Below, piece by piece: positions 9,001 through 23,253 of a stretch of DNA of 64,000 nt. Position numbers and translations under genes: made by a program. This DNA is from Hippopus hippopus. Its lineage: Eukaryota > Mollusca > Bivalvia > Cardiida > Cardiidae. The first letter of the stretch is position 1. Each line of letters begins with the position of its first letter. A model generated the notes under the pieces. The model did not search any database. It was not told the origin of the DNA and saw only the letters and a list, made by a program, of their open reading frames with translations. Where the stretch lies: assembly GCA_946811185.2 (NCBI GenBank), contig OX328109.1:46087412-46151411 (forward strand), written 5' to 3'.

Positions 9001-11037
9001 ATGACCCGAAGATTTAACATAGATATGCAGAGATTTCCCCCTCTTCCAATCAGCCAATCAAATCTCAGGCCTCTCTTAAATTATCCAATCATAGAAGGTT
9101 TTAGAAAATCAAAATGGCGTCCAATCAGCCAATCAAATCTCATCCCTCTCTTCAAATTATCCAATCAGAAAAGCTTTGAGAAATTCAATATTGCGCCCAA
9201 TCAGCCTATCAAATTGCAGACACACCCCCACAATCATCCAATCAGAAAACTTTGAGCCATATTAAAATGGCGCCCGAAAATATCGATAGAAAACAGTGAA
9301 CAAATATCGGCATAAAAGTGGATTTTAAGTCTTCTTTGAAGGCTGTTATGCAGTCCTTGGCAAACTGCCAGGCATGCACCCTCCACACATGCCAGATTTC
9401 ACTGAAAATGGGCGAACATTTAAGAAAACAGGGTGACAGAAGACCTTGTTTTGGTGCCTTCTAGCACGCACCTTGCAACAGTGACTTCCCCTGATCCCTT
9501 GATTCCTTGATTCGATTTGCTTTTCTAATTCAGGCCAACTGCCATACTGCACATTGATACTTTAAATATGCTAAGATAATCAATGTACAGTGTAGAAACC
9601 CCAGAAAATAAGAAAATAATGTCTCAAGTGGCAAAAAAAGACTGAAAACTCTTTCAGTAGCAACTGCTTCCTATTGCATCAATCAAACAAAGGGAACTAA
9701 ATTTTAATTTTTTTTTTTTTTTTAATCTCTTTATACCGTGACAAGGAATCCAGTTACGTCTACTACCATCTCATATGTGCCAGTTACGCACCCGCGAAAA
9801 CATGAAAAATCGACTTATGGCACATTCCATAGCAGACGACACCTGTTGCTTAAGTCAATATAGGGAACAAGTTTTTTTCTCAATTTCTCTTACTAGGGCC
9901 ATTGAATTGGCATTGATACTTTAAATATGCTAAGATGATCAATGTACAGTGTAGAAACCCCAGAAAATAGTGTCACAAGTGGCTAAAAAGGACTGAAAAA
10001 ACTTTCAGTACCAACTGCTTCCTATTTCATAAATCAAACAAAGGGAACTAAATTTTAATTTTTTTTTAATCTCTTTATACCGTGACAAGAAATCCAGTTG
10101 CGTTGACTACCGTCTCATATGTGCCAGTTATGCACCCGCGAAAACATGAAAAATCAACTTACGGCACATTCCATAGCAGACGACACCTGTTGCTTAAGTC
10201 AAATATAGGGATTTTTTCTTTCTTTTTCTCTTACTAGGGCCATTGAATTGGCATTGATACTTTAAATATGCTAAGATGATCAATGTACAGTGTAGAAATC
10301 TCAGAAAATAATGTCACAAGTTGCTAAAACAGACTGAAAACTCTTTCAGTAACAACTGATTGCTATTGCATAAGTCAAACAAAGGGAACTAAATTTTTAA
10401 TTTTTTTTAATCTCTTTACACCATGACAAGAAATCCAGTTGCGTTGACTACCGTCTCATACCTGCCAGTTACGTGCCCGCGAAAACATGAAAAATCAACT
10501 TACGGCACATTCTATAGCAGACGACACCTGTTGCTTAAGTCAAATATAGGGATTTTTTTTTTTCCTTTTCTCTTGCTATGGCCATTGAATTGGTTACGAT
10601 GACTATCCCACTCATACGTGACCGTTACGTGCTGTGCATAAAATCATAAAATCAACCTGGACACTTTTGGAGGCAACTGATACATGTTGCACAAATCAAA
10701 GAAAGGTAAACCAAATTCGTTTTCATACCAGGGTCATGAAAAACATTGGACCAAATTTGGTGACCTCGTGAGTCATAAGTCGATTTTATGTTTAACCGCT
10801 GTGCAAAAACATTGATTCAGAAGCTGTTGCATAAACTTTTTCCAATAAGAAATCTTGTTCTTGTTTGAAGAATTTAGAAATAGGCCAATGAAATACAATA
10901 AGATGTAAGAATGACTACTAATAAAAACCGGTAAAATAGATAAAATGGCAAAGTTGGAGATTCAACCTCTGACCATCAGGACCCAAAAGAGGTCTTGGTG
11001 CAGGGGTGAAACGCTCTTTGCGATTGAATAGGCTGAA
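9001..11037. repeat. Unit 5, A head and A tail
   Basis: A near-identical counterpart of the unit at 4926, including the long SR1 T-run and the B1 SR3 with GGGATTTT. No private change was noticed. Confidence 0.95.
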
Positions 11038-13075
11038 ATGACCCGAAGATTTAACATAGATATGCAGAGATTTCCCCCTCTTCCAATCAGCCAATCAAAT
11101 CTCAGGCCTCTCTTAAATTATCCAATCACAGAAGGTTTTAGAAAATCAAAATGGCGTCCAATCAGCCAATCAAATCTCATCCCTCTCTTCAAATTATCCA
11201 ATCAGAAAAGCTTTGAGAAATTCAATATTGCGCCCAATCAGCCTATCAAATTGCAGACACACCCCCACAATCATCCAATCAGAAAGCTTTGAGCCATATT
11301 AAAATGGCGCCCGAAAATATCGATATAAAACAGTGAACAAATATCGGCATAAAAGTGGATTTTAAGTCTTCTTTGAAGTCTGTTATGCAGTCCTTGGCAA
11401 ACTGCCAGGCATGCACCCTCCACACATGCCAGATTTCACTGAAAATGGGCGAACATTTAAGAAAACAGGGTGACAGAAGACCTTGTTTTGGTGCCTTCTA
11501 GCACGCACCTTTCAAGAGTGATTTCCCCTGATCCCTTGATTCCTTGATTCGATTTGCTTTTCTAATTCAGGCCAACTGCCATACTGCACATTGATACTTT
11601 AAATATGCTAAGATAATCAATGTACAGTGTAGAAACCCCAGAAAATAAGAAAATAATGTCACAAGTGGCAAAAAAAGACTGAAAACTCTTTCAGTAGCAA
11701 CTGCTTCCTATTGCATCAATCAAACAAAGGGAACTAAATTTTAATTTCTTTTTTTTTTTTTAATCTCTTTATACCATGACAAGGAATCCAGTTACGTCTA
11801 CTACCATCTCATATGTGCCAGTTACGCACCCGCGAAAACATGAAAAATCGACTTATGGCACATTCCATAGCAGACGACACCTGTTGCTTAAGTCAATATA
11901 GGGAACAATTTTTTTTCTCAATTTCTCTTACTAGGGCCATTGAATTGGCATTGATACTTTAAATATGCTAAGATGATCAATGTACAGTGTAGAAACCCCA
12001 GAAATAGTGTCAAAAGTGGCTAAAAAAGACTGAAAAAACTTTCAGTAGCAACTGCTTCCTATTTTATAAATCAAACAAAGGGAACTAAATTTTAATTTTT
12101 TTTTTAATCTCTTTATACCGTGACAAGAAATCCAGTTGCGTTGACTACCGTCTCATATGTGCCAGTTATGCACCCGCGAAAACATGAAAAATCAACTTAC
12201 GGCACATTCCATAGCAGTTGGCACCTGTTGCTTAAGTCAAATATAGGGATTTTTTCTTTCTTTTTCTCTTACTAGGGCCATTGAATTGACATTGATACTT
12301 TGAATATGCTAAGATGATCAATGTACAGTGTAGAAATCTCAGAAAATAATGTCACAAGTTGCTAAAACAGACTGAAAACTCTTTCAGTAACAACTGATTT
12401 CTATCGCATAAGTCAAACAAAGGGAACTAAATTTTTAATTTCTTTTAATCTCTTTACACCATGACAAGAAATCCAGTTGCGTTGACTACCGTCTCATACC
12501 TGCCAGTTACGTGCCCGCGAAAACATGAAAAATCAACTTACGGCACATTCTATAGCAGACGACACCTGTTGCTTAAGTCAAATATAGGGAATTTTTTTTT
12601 TTTTTTTCTCTTGCTATGGCCATTGAATTGGTTACGATGACTATCCCACTCATACGTGACCGTTACGTGCTGTGCATAAAATCATAAAATCAACCTGGAC
12701 ACTTTTGGAGGCAACTGATACATGTTGCACAAATCAAAGAAAGGTAAACCAAATTCGTTTTCATACCAGGGTCATGAAAAACATTGGACCAAATTTGGTG
12801 ACCGCGTGAGTCATAAGTCGATTTTATGTTTAACCGCTGTGCAAAAACATTGATTCAGAAGCTGTTGCATAAACTTTTTCCAATAAGAAATCTTGTTCTT
12901 GTTTGAAGAATTTAGAAATAGGCCAATGAAATACAATAAGATGTAAGAATGACTACTAATAAAAACAGGTAAAATAGATAAAATGGCAAAGTTGGAGATT
13001 CAACCTCTGACCATCAGGACCCAAAAGAGGTCTTGGTGCAGGGGTGAAACGCTCTTTGCGATTGAATAGGCTGAA
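11038..13075. repeat. Unit 6, B head (CCAATCAGCC variant) and B tail
   Basis: A counterpart of the unit at 6963: GTCTGTTATG, TTTCAAGAGTGATTT, TATA-like box at 11324, AGTTGGCACC link and an SR3 with TAATTTCTTTTAATC. The two look like copies of one 4,075-bp duplication. Confidence 0.95.
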
Positions 13076-15112
13076 ATGACCCGAAGATTTAACATAGATA
13101 TGCAGAGATTTCCCCCTCTTCCAATCAGCCAATCAAATCTCAGGCCTCTCTTAAATTATCCAATCATAGAAGGTTTTAGAAAATCAAAATGGCGTCCAAT
13201 CAGCCAATCAAATCTCATCCCTCTCTTCAAATTATCCAATCAGAAAAGCTTTGAGAAATTCAATATTGCGCCCAATCAGCCTATCAAATTGCAGACACAC
13301 CCCCACAATCATCCAATCAGAAAACTTTGAGCCATATTAAAATGGCGCCCGAAAATATCGATAGAAAACAGTGAACAAATATCGGCATAAAAGTGGATTT
13401 TAAGTCTTCTTTGAAGGCTGTTATGCAGTCCTTGGCAAACTGCCAGGCATGCACCCTCCACACATGCCAGATTTCACTGAAAATGGGCGAACATTTAAGA
13501 AAACAGGGTGACAGAAGACCTTGTTTTGGTGCCTTCTAGCACGCACCTTGCAACAGTGACTTCCCCTGATCCCTTGATTCCTTGATTCGATTTGCTTTTC
13601 TAATTCAGGCCAACTGCCATACTGCACATTGATACTTTAAATATGCTAAGATAATCAATGTACAGTGTAGAAACCCCAGAAAATAAGAAAATAATGTCTC
13701 AAGTGGCAAAAAAAGACTGAAAACTCTTTCAGTAGCAACTGCTTCCTATTGCATCAATCAAACAAAGGGAACTAAATTTTAATTTTTTTTTTTTTTTTAA
13801 TCTCTTTATACCGTGACAAGGAATCCAGTTACGTCTACTACCATCTCATATGTGCCAGTTACGCACCCGCGAAAACATGAAAAATCGACTTATGGCACAT
13901 TCCATAGCAGACGACACCTGTTGCTTAAGTCAATATAGGGAACAAGTTTTTTTCTCAATTTCTCTTACTAGGGCCATTGAATTGGCATTGATACTTTAAA
14001 TATGCTAAGATGATCAATGTACAGTGTAGAAACCCCAGAAAATAGTGTCACAAGTGGCTAAAAAGGACTGAAAAAACTTTCAGTACCAACTGCTTCCTAT
14101 TTCATAAATCAAACAAAGGGAACTAAATTTTAATTTTTTTTTAATCTCTTTATACCGTGACAAGAAATCCAGTTGCGTTGACTACCGTCTCATATGTGCC
14201 AGTTATGCACCCGCGAAAACATGAAAAATCAACTTACGGCACATTCCATAGCAGACGACACCTGTTGCTTAAGTCAAATATAGGGATTTTTTCTTTCTTT
14301 TTCTCTTACTAGGGCCATTGAATTGGCATTGATACTTTAAATATGCTAAGATGATCAATGTACAGTGTAGAAATCTCAGAAAATAATGTCACAAGTTGCT
14401 AAAACAGACTGAAAACTCTTTCAGTAACAACTGATTGCTATTGCATAAGTCAAACAAAGGGAACTAAATTTTTAATTTTTTTTAATCTCTTTACACCATG
14501 ACAAGAAATCCAGTTGCGTTGACTACCGTCTCATACCTGCCAGTTACGTGCCCGCGAAAACATGAAAAATCAACTTACGGCACATTCTATAGCAGACGAC
14601 ACCTGTTGCTTAAGTCAAATATAGGGATTTTTTTTTTTCCTTTTCTCTTGCTATGGCCATTGAATTGGTTACGATGACTATCCCACTCATACGTGACCGT
14701 TACGTGCTGTGCATAAAATCATAAAATCAACCTGGACACTTTTGGAGGCAACTGATACATGTTGCACAAATCAAAGAAAGGTAAACCAAATTCGTTTTCA
14801 TACCAGGGTCATGAAAAACATTGGACCAAATTTGGTGACCTCGTGAGTCATAAGTCGATTTTATGTTTAACCGCTGTGCAAAAACATTGATTCAGAAGCT
14901 GTTGCATAAACTTTTTCCAATAAGAAATCTTGTTCTTGTTTGAAGAATTTAGAAATAGGCCAATGAAATACAATAAGATGTAAGAATGACTACTAATAAA
15001 AACCGGTAAAATAGATAAAATGGCAAAGTTGGAGATTCAACCTCTGACCATCAGGACCCAAAAGAGGTCTTGGTGCAGGGGTGAAACGCTCTTTGCGATT
15101 GAATAGGCTGAA
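13076..15112. repeat. Unit 7, A head and A tail
   Basis: The third member of the 4,075-bp series, with the same B1 SR3 carrying GGGATTTT near 14626. No private change was noticed. Confidence 0.95.
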
Positions 15113-17150
15113 ATGACCCGAAGATTTAACATAGATATGCAGAGATTTCCCCCTCTTCCAATCAGCCAATCAAATCTCAGGCCTCTCTTAAATTATCCAA
15201 TCACAGAAGGTTTTAGAAAATCAAAATGGCGTCCAATCAGCCAATCAAATCTCATCCCTCTCTTCAAATTATCCAATCAGAAAAGCTTTGAGAAATTCAA
15301 TATTGCGCCCAATCAGCCTATCAAATTGCAGACACACCCCCACAATCATCCAATCAGAAAGCTTTGAGCCATATTAAAATGGCGCCCGAAAATATCGATA
15401 TAAAACAGTGAACAAATATCGGCATAAAAGTGGATTTTAAGTCTTCTTTGAAGTCTGTTATGCAGTCCTTGGCAAACTGCCAGGCATGCACCCTCCACAC
15501 ATGCCAGATTTCACTGAAAATGGGCGAACATTTAAGAAAACACGGTGACAGAAGACCTTGTTTTGGTGCCTTCTAGCACGCACCTTGCAACAGTGACTTC
15601 CCCTGATCCCTTGATTCCTTGATTCGATTTGCTTTTCTAATTCAGGCCAACTGCCATACTGCACATTGATACTTTAAATATGCTAAGATAATCAATGTAC
15701 AGTGTAGAAACCCCAGAAAATAAGAAAATAATGTCACAAGTGGCAAAAAAAGACTGAAAACTCTTTCAGTAGCAACTGCTTCCTATTGCATCAATCAAAC
15801 AAAGGGAACTAAATTTTAATTTCTTTTTTTTTTTTTAATCTCTTTATACCATGACAAGGAATCCAGTTACGTCTACTACCATCTCATATGTGCCAGTTAC
15901 GCACCCGCGAAAACATGAAAAATCGACTTATGGCACATTCCATAGCAGACGACACCTGTTGCTTAAGTCAATATAGGGAACAAGTTTTTTTCTCAATTTC
16001 TCTTACTAGGGCCATTGAATTGGCATTGATACTTTAAATATGCTAAGATGATCAATGTACAGTGTAGAAACCCCAGAAAATAGTGTCAAAAGTGGCTAAA
16101 AAAGACTGAAAAAACTTTCAGTAGCAACTGCTTCCTATTTTATAAATCAAACAAAGGGAACTAAATTTTAATTTTTTTTTTAATCTCTTTATACCGTGAC
16201 AAGAAATCCAGTTGCGTTGACTACCGTCTCATATGTGCCAGTTATGCACCCGCGAAAACATGAAAAATCAACTTACGGCACATTCCATAGCAGATGGCAC
16301 CTGTTGCTTAAGTCAAATATAGGGATTTTTTCTTTCTTTTTCTCTTACTAGGGCCATTGAATTGACATTGATACTTTGAATATGCTAAGATGATCAATGT
16401 ACAGTGTAGAAATCTCAGAAAATAATGTCACAAGTTGCTAAAACAGACTGAAAACTCTTTCAGTAACAACTGATTTCTATCGCATAAGTCAAACAAAGGG
16501 AACTAAATTTTTAATTTTTTTTAATCTCTTTACACCATGACAAGAAATCCAGTTGCGTTGACTACCGTCTCATACCTGCCAGTTACGTGCCCGCGAAAAC
16601 ATGAAAAATCAACTTACGGCACATTCTATAGCAGACGACACCTGTTGCTTAAGTCAAATATAGGGAATTTTTTTTTTTTTTTCTCTTGCTATGGCCATTG
16701 AATTGGTTACGATGACTATCCCACTCATACGTGACCGTTACGTGCTGTGCATAAAATCATAAAATCAACCTGGACACTTTTGGAGGCAACTGATACATGT
16801 TGCACAAATCAAAGAAAGGTAAACCAAATTCGTTTTCATACCAGGGTCATGAAAAACATTGGACCAAATTTGGTGACCGCGTGAGTCATAAGTCGATTTT
16901 ATGTTTAACCGCTGTGCAAAAACATTGATTCAGAAGCTGTTGCATAAACTTTTTCCAATAAGAAATCTTGTTCTTGTTTGAAGAATTTAGAAATAGGCCA
17001 ATGAAATACAATAAGATGTAAGAATGACTACTAATAAAAACCGGTAAAATAGATAAAATGGCAAAGTTGGAGATTCAACCTCTGACCATCAGGACCCAAA
17101 AGAGGTCTTGGTGCAGGGGTGAAACGCTCTTTGCGATTGAATAGGCTGAA
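15113..17150. repeat. Unit 8, B head with several A patches
   Basis: The head starts as the CCAATCAGCC B variant with GTCTGTTATG and the TATA-like box (15399). It then has a private CACGGTG near 15541 and A-type TTGCAACAGTGAC. SR1 is B (TTTCTTT, ACCATGACAAGG) but AACAAGTTT is A. SR2 mixes AAAATAG (A) with GTGTCAAAAG (B). The link is AGATGGCACC, and the A-type SR3 ends with B-type ACCGG. It is the most mosaic unit in the window. Confidence 0.93.
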
Positions 17151-19181
17151 ATGACCCGAAGATTTAACATAGATATGCAGAGATTTCCCCCTCTTCCAAT
17201 CAGCCAATCAAATCTCAGGCCTCTCTTAAATTATCCAATCATAGAAGGTTTTAGAAAATCAAAATGGCGTCCAATCAGCCAATCAAATCTCATCCCTCTC
17301 TTCAAATTATCCAATCAGAAAAGCTTTGAGAAATTCAATATTGCGCCCAATCAGCCTATCAAATTGCAGACACACCCCCACAATCATCCAATCAGAAAAC
17401 TTTGAGCCATATTAAAATGGCGCCCGAAAATATCGATAGAAAACAGTGAACAAATATCGGCATAAAAGTGGATTTTAAGTCTTCTTTGAAGGCTGTTATG
17501 CAGTCCTTGGCAAACTGCCAGGCATGCACCCTCCACACATGCCAGATTTCACTGAAAATGGGCGAACATTTAAGAAAACAGGGTGACAGAAGACCTTGTT
17601 TTGGTGCCTTCTAGCACGCACCTTGCAACAGTGACTTCCCCTGATCCCTTGATTCCTTGATTCGATTTGCTTTTCTAATTCAGGCCAACTGCCATACTGC
17701 ACATTGATACTTTAAATATGCTAAGATAATCAATGTACAGTGTAGAAACCCCAGAAAATAAGAAAATAATGTCTCAAGTGGCAAAAAAAGACTGAAAACT
17801 CTTTCAGTAGCAACTGCTTCCTATTGCATCAATCAAACAAAGGGAACTAAATTTTAATTTTTTTTTTAATCTCTTTATACCGTGACAAGGAATCCAGTTA
17901 CGTCTACTACCATCTCATATGTGCCAGTTACGCACCCGCGAAAACATGAAAAATCGACTTATGGCACATTCCATAGCAGACGACACCTGTTGCTTAAGTC
18001 AATATAGGGAACAATTTTTTTTCTCAATTTCTCTTACTAGGGCCATTGAATTGGCATTGATACTTTAAATATGCTAAGATGATCAATGTACAGTGTAGAA
18101 ACCCCAGAAAATAGTGTCACAAGTGGCTAAAAAGGACTGAAAAAACTTTCAGTACCAACTGCTTCCTATTTCATAAATCAAACAAAGGGAACTAAATTTT
18201 AATTTGTTTTTAATCTCTTTATACCGTGACAAGAAATCCAGTTGCGTTGACTACCGTCTCATATGTGCCAGTTATGCACCCGCGAAAACATGAAAAATCA
18301 ACTTACGGCACATTCCATAGCAGACGACACCTGTTGCTTAAGTCAAATATAGGGATTTTTTCTTTCTTTTTCTCTTACTAGGGCCATTGAATTGGCATTG
18401 ATACTTTGAATATGCTAAGATGATCAATGTACAGTGTAGAAATCTCAGAAAATAATGTCACAAGTTGCTAAAACAGACTGAAAACTCTTTCAGTAACAAG
18501 TGATTTCTATTGCATAAGTCAAACAAAGGGAACTAAATTTTTAATTTTTTTTAATCTCTTTACACCATGACAAGACATCCAGTTGCGTTGACTACCGTCT
18601 CATATCTGCCAGTTACGTGCCCGCGAAAACATGAAAAATCAACTTACGGCACATTCTATAGCAGACGACACCTGTTGCTTAAGTCAAATATAGGGAATTT
18701 TTTTTTTCCTTTTCTCTTGCTATGGCCATTGAATTGGTTACGATGACTATCCCACTCATACGTGACCGTTACGTGCTGTGCATAAAATCATAAAATCAAC
18801 CTGGACACTTTTGGAGGCAACTGATACATGTTGCACAAATCAAAGAAAGGTAAACCAAATTCGTTTTCATACCAGGGTCATGAAAAACATTGGACCAAAT
18901 TTGGTGACCTCGTGAGTCATAAGTCGATTTTATGTTTAACCGCTGTGCAAAAACATTGATTCAGAAGCTGTTGCATAAACTTTTTCCAATAAGAAATCTT
19001 GTTCTTGTTTGAAGAATTTAGAAATAGGCCAATGAAATACAATAAGATGTAAGAATGACTACTAATAAAAACCGGTAAAATAGATAAAATGGCAAAGTTG
19101 GAGATTCAACCTCTGACCATCAGGACCCAAAAGAGGTCTTGGTGCAGGGCTGAAACGCTCTTTGCGATTGAATAGGCTGAA
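17151..19181. repeat. Unit 9, A head, A tail with a B patch
   Basis: The head is A. SR1 has a short T-run and the B-type AACAATTTT near 18011, while SR2 returns to A. Private changes are AATTTGTTTTTAATC near 18202, AACAAGTGAT near 18496, AAGACATCC near 18572 and GCAGGGCTG near 19145. SR3 is otherwise B but has A-type TTTGAATATG, so the A-to-B switch lies slightly later than usual. Confidence 0.94.
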
Positions 19182-21215
19182 ATGACCCGAAGATTTAACA
19201 TAGATATGCAGAGATTTCCCCCTCTTCCAATCAGCCAATCAAATCTCAGGCCTCTCTTAAATTATCCAATCACAGAAGGTTTTAGAAAATCAAAATGGCG
19301 TCCAATCAGCCAATCAAATCTCATCCCTCTCTTCAAATTATCCAATCAGAAAAGCTTTGAGAAATTCAATATTGCGCCCAATCAGCCTATCAAATTGCAG
19401 ACACACCCCCACAATCATCCAATCAGAAAGCTTTGAGCCATATTAAAATGGCGCCCGAAAATATCGATATAAAACAGTGAACAAATATCGGCATAAAAGT
19501 GGATTTTAAGTCTTCTTTGAAGGCTGTTATGCAGTCCTTGGCAAACTGCCAGGCATGCACCCTCCACACATGCCAGATTTCACTGAAAATGGGCGAACAT
19601 TTAAGAAAACAGGGTGACAGAAGACCTTGTTTTGGTGCCTTCTAGCACGCACCTTTCAAGAGTAATTTCCCCTGATCCCTTGATTCCTTGATTCGATTTG
19701 CTTTTCTAATTCAGGCCAACTGCCATACTGCACATTGATACTTTAAATATGCTAAGATAATCAATGTACAGTGTAGAAACCCCAGAAAATAAGAAAATAA
19801 TGTCACAAGTGGCAAAAAAAGACTGAAAACTCTTTCAGTAGCAACTGCTTCCTATTGCATCAATCAAACAAAGGGAACTAAATTTTAATTTTTTTTTTTT
19901 TTTAATCTCTTTATACCATGACAAGGAATCCAGTTACGTCTACTACCATCTCATATGTGCCAGTTACGCACCCGCGAAAACATGAAAAATCGACTTATGG
20001 CACATTCCATAGCAGACGACACCTGTTGCTTAAGTCAATATAGGGAACAATTTTTTTTCTCAATTTCTCTTACTAGGGCCATTGAATTGGCATTGATACT
20101 TTAAATATGCTAAGATGATCAATGTACAGTGTAGAAACCCCAGAAATAGTGTCAAAAGTGGCTAAAAAAGACTGAAAAAACTTTCAGTAGCAACTGCTTC
20201 CTATTTTATAAATCAAACAAAGGGAACTAAATTTTAATTTTTTTTTTAATCTCTTTATACCGTGACAAGAAATCCAGTTGCGTTGACTACCGTCTCATAT
20301 GTGCCAGTTATGCACCCGCGAAAACATGAAAAATCAACTTACGGCACATTCCATAGCAGTTGGCACCTGTTGCTTAAGTCAAATATAGGGATTTTTTCTT
20401 TCTTTTTCTCTTACTAGGGCCATTGAATTGACATTGATACTTTGAATATGCTAAGGTGATTAATGTACAGTGTAGAAATCTCAGAAAATAATGTCACAAG
20501 TTGCTAAAACAGACTGAAAACTCTTTCAGTAACAACTGATTTCTATCGCATAAGTCAAACAAAGGGAACTAAATTTTTAATTTTTTTTAATCTCTTTACA
20601 CCATGACAAGAAATCCAGTTGCGTTGACTACCGTCTCATACCTGCCAGTTACGTGCCCGCGAAAACATGAAAAATCAACTTACGGCACATTCTATAGCAG
20701 ACGACACCTGTTGCTTAAGTCAAATATAGGGAATTTTTTTTTTTTTTCTCTTGCTATGGCCATTGAATTGGTTACGATGACTATCCCACTCATACGTGAC
20801 CGTTACGTGCTGTGCATAAAATCATAAAATCAACCTGGACACTTTTGGAGGCAACTGATACATGTTGCACAAATCAAAGAAAGGTAAACCAAATTCGTTT
20901 TCATACCAGGGTCATGAAAAACATTGGACCAAATTTGGTGACCGCGTGAGTCATAAGTCGATTTTATGTTTAACCTCTGTGCAAAAACATTGATTCAGAA
21001 GCTGTTGCATAAACTTTTTCCAATAAGAAATCTTGTTCTTGTTTGAAGAATTTAGAAATAGGCCAATGAAATACAATAAGATGTAAGAATGACTACTAAT
21101 AAAAACAGGTAAAATAGATAAAATGGCAAAGTTGGAGATTCAACCTCTGACCATCAGGACCCAAAAGAGGTCTTGGTGCAGGGGTGAAACGCTCTTTGCG
21201 ATTGAATAGGCTGAA
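19182..21215. repeat. Unit 10, B head (CCAATCAGCC variant) and B tail
   Basis: GGCTGTTATG is normal here, unlike the units at 6963 to 15113. Private changes are GAGTAATTTCC near 19660 and AACCTCTGTG near 20973. The TATA-like box is at 19468. The following SR3 is the A2 variant GGTGATTAATG, after AGTTGGCACC. Confidence 0.95.
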
Positions 21216-23253
21216 ATGACCCGAAGATTTAACATAGATATGCAGAGATTTCCCCCTCTTCCAATCAGCCAATCAAATCTCAGGCCTCTCTTAAATTATC
21301 CAATCATAGAAGGTTTTAGAAAATCAAAATGGCGTCCAATCAGCCAATCAAATCTCATCCCTCTCTTCAAATTATCCAATCAGAAAAGCTTTGAGAAATT
21401 CAATATTGCGCCCAATCAGCCTATCAAATTGCAGACACACCCCCACAATCATCCAATCAGAAAACTTTGAGCCATATTAAAATGGCGCCCGAAAATATCG
21501 ATAGAAAACAGTGAACAAATATCGGCATAAAAGTGGATTTTAAGTCTTCTTTGAAGGCTGTTATGCAGTCCTTGGCAAACTGCCAGGCATGCACCCTCCA
21601 CACATGCCAGATTTCACTGAAAATGGGCGAACATTTAAGAAAACAGGGTGACAGAAGACCTTGTTTTGGTGCCTTCTAGCACGCACCTTGCAACAGTGAC
21701 TTCCCCTGATCCCTTGATTCCTTGATTCGATTTGCTTTTCTAATTCAGGCCAACTGCCATACTGCACATTGATACTTTAAATATGCTAAGATAATCAATG
21801 TACAGTGTAGAAACCCAAGAAAATAAGAAAATAATGTCTCAAGTGGCAAAAAAAGACTGAAAACTCTTTCAGTAGCAACTGCTTCCTATTGCATCAATCA
21901 AACAAAGGGAACTAAATTTTAATTTTTTTTTTTTTTTTTAATCTCTTTATACCGTGACAAGGAATCCAGTTACGTCTACTACCATCTCATATGTGCCAGT
22001 TACGCACCCGCGAAAACATGAAAAATCGACTTATGGCACATTCCATAGCAGACGACACCTGTTGCTTAAGTCAATATAGGGAACAAGTTTTTTTCTCAAT
22101 TTCTCTTACTAGGGCCATTGAATTGGCATTGATACTTTAAATATGCTAAGATGATCAATGTACAGTGTAGAAACCCCAGAAAATAGTGTCACAAGTGGCT
22201 AAAAAGGACTGAAAAAACTTTCAGTACCAACTGCTTCCTATTTCATAAATCAAACAAAGGGAACTAAATTTTAATTTTTTTTTAATCTCTTTATACCGTG
22301 ACAAGAAATCCAGTTGCGTTGACTACCGTCTCATATGTGCCAGTTATGCACCCGCGAAAACATGAAAAATCAACTTACGGCACATTCCATAGCAGACGAC
22401 ACCTGTTGCTTAAGTCAAATATAGGGATTTTTTCTTTCTTTTTCTCTTACTAGGGCCATTGAATTGGCATTGATACTTTAAATATGCTAAGATGATCAAT
22501 GTACAGTGTAGAAATCTCAGAAAATAATGTCACAAGTTGCTAAAACAGACTGAAAACTCTTTCAGTAACAACTGATTGCTATTGCATAAGTCAAACAAAG
22601 GGAACTAAATTTTTAATTTTTTTTAATCTCTTTACACCATGACAAGAAATCCAGTTGCGTTGACTACCGTCTCATACCTGCCAGTTACGTGCCCGCGAAA
22701 ACATGAAAAATCAACTTACGGCACATTCTATAGCAGACGACACCTGTTGCTTAAGTCAAATATAGGGAATTTTTTTTTTCCTTTTCTCTTGCTATGGCCA
22801 TTGAATTGGTTACGATGACTATCCCACTCATACGTGACCGTTACGTGCTGTGCATAAAATCATAAAATCAACCTGGACACTTTTGGAGGCAACTGATACA
22901 TGTTGCACAAATCAAAGAAAGGTAAACCAAATTCGTTTTCATACCAGGGTCATGAAAAACATTGGACCAAATTTGGTGACCTCGTGAGTCATAAGTCGAT
23001 TTTATGTTTAACCGCTGTGCAAAAACATTGATTCAGAAGCTGTTGCATAAACTTTTTCCAATAAGAAATCTTGTTCTTGTTTGAAGAATTTAGAAATAGG
23101 CCAATGAAATACAATAAGATGTAAGAATGACTACTAATAAAAACCGGTAAAATAGATAAAATGGCAAAGTTGGAGATTCAACCTCTGACCATCAGGACCC
23201 AAAAGAGGTCTTGGTGCAGGGGTGAAACGCTCTTTGCGATTGAATAGGCTGAA
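21216..23253. repeat. Unit 11, A head and A tail
   Basis: A throughout, with a long SR1 T-run (about 17). It carries AAACCCAAG at about 21817, shared only with the A unit at 59847. The following SR3 is B1 (GATTGCTATTG) but with the usual GGGAATTTT. Confidence 0.95.
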
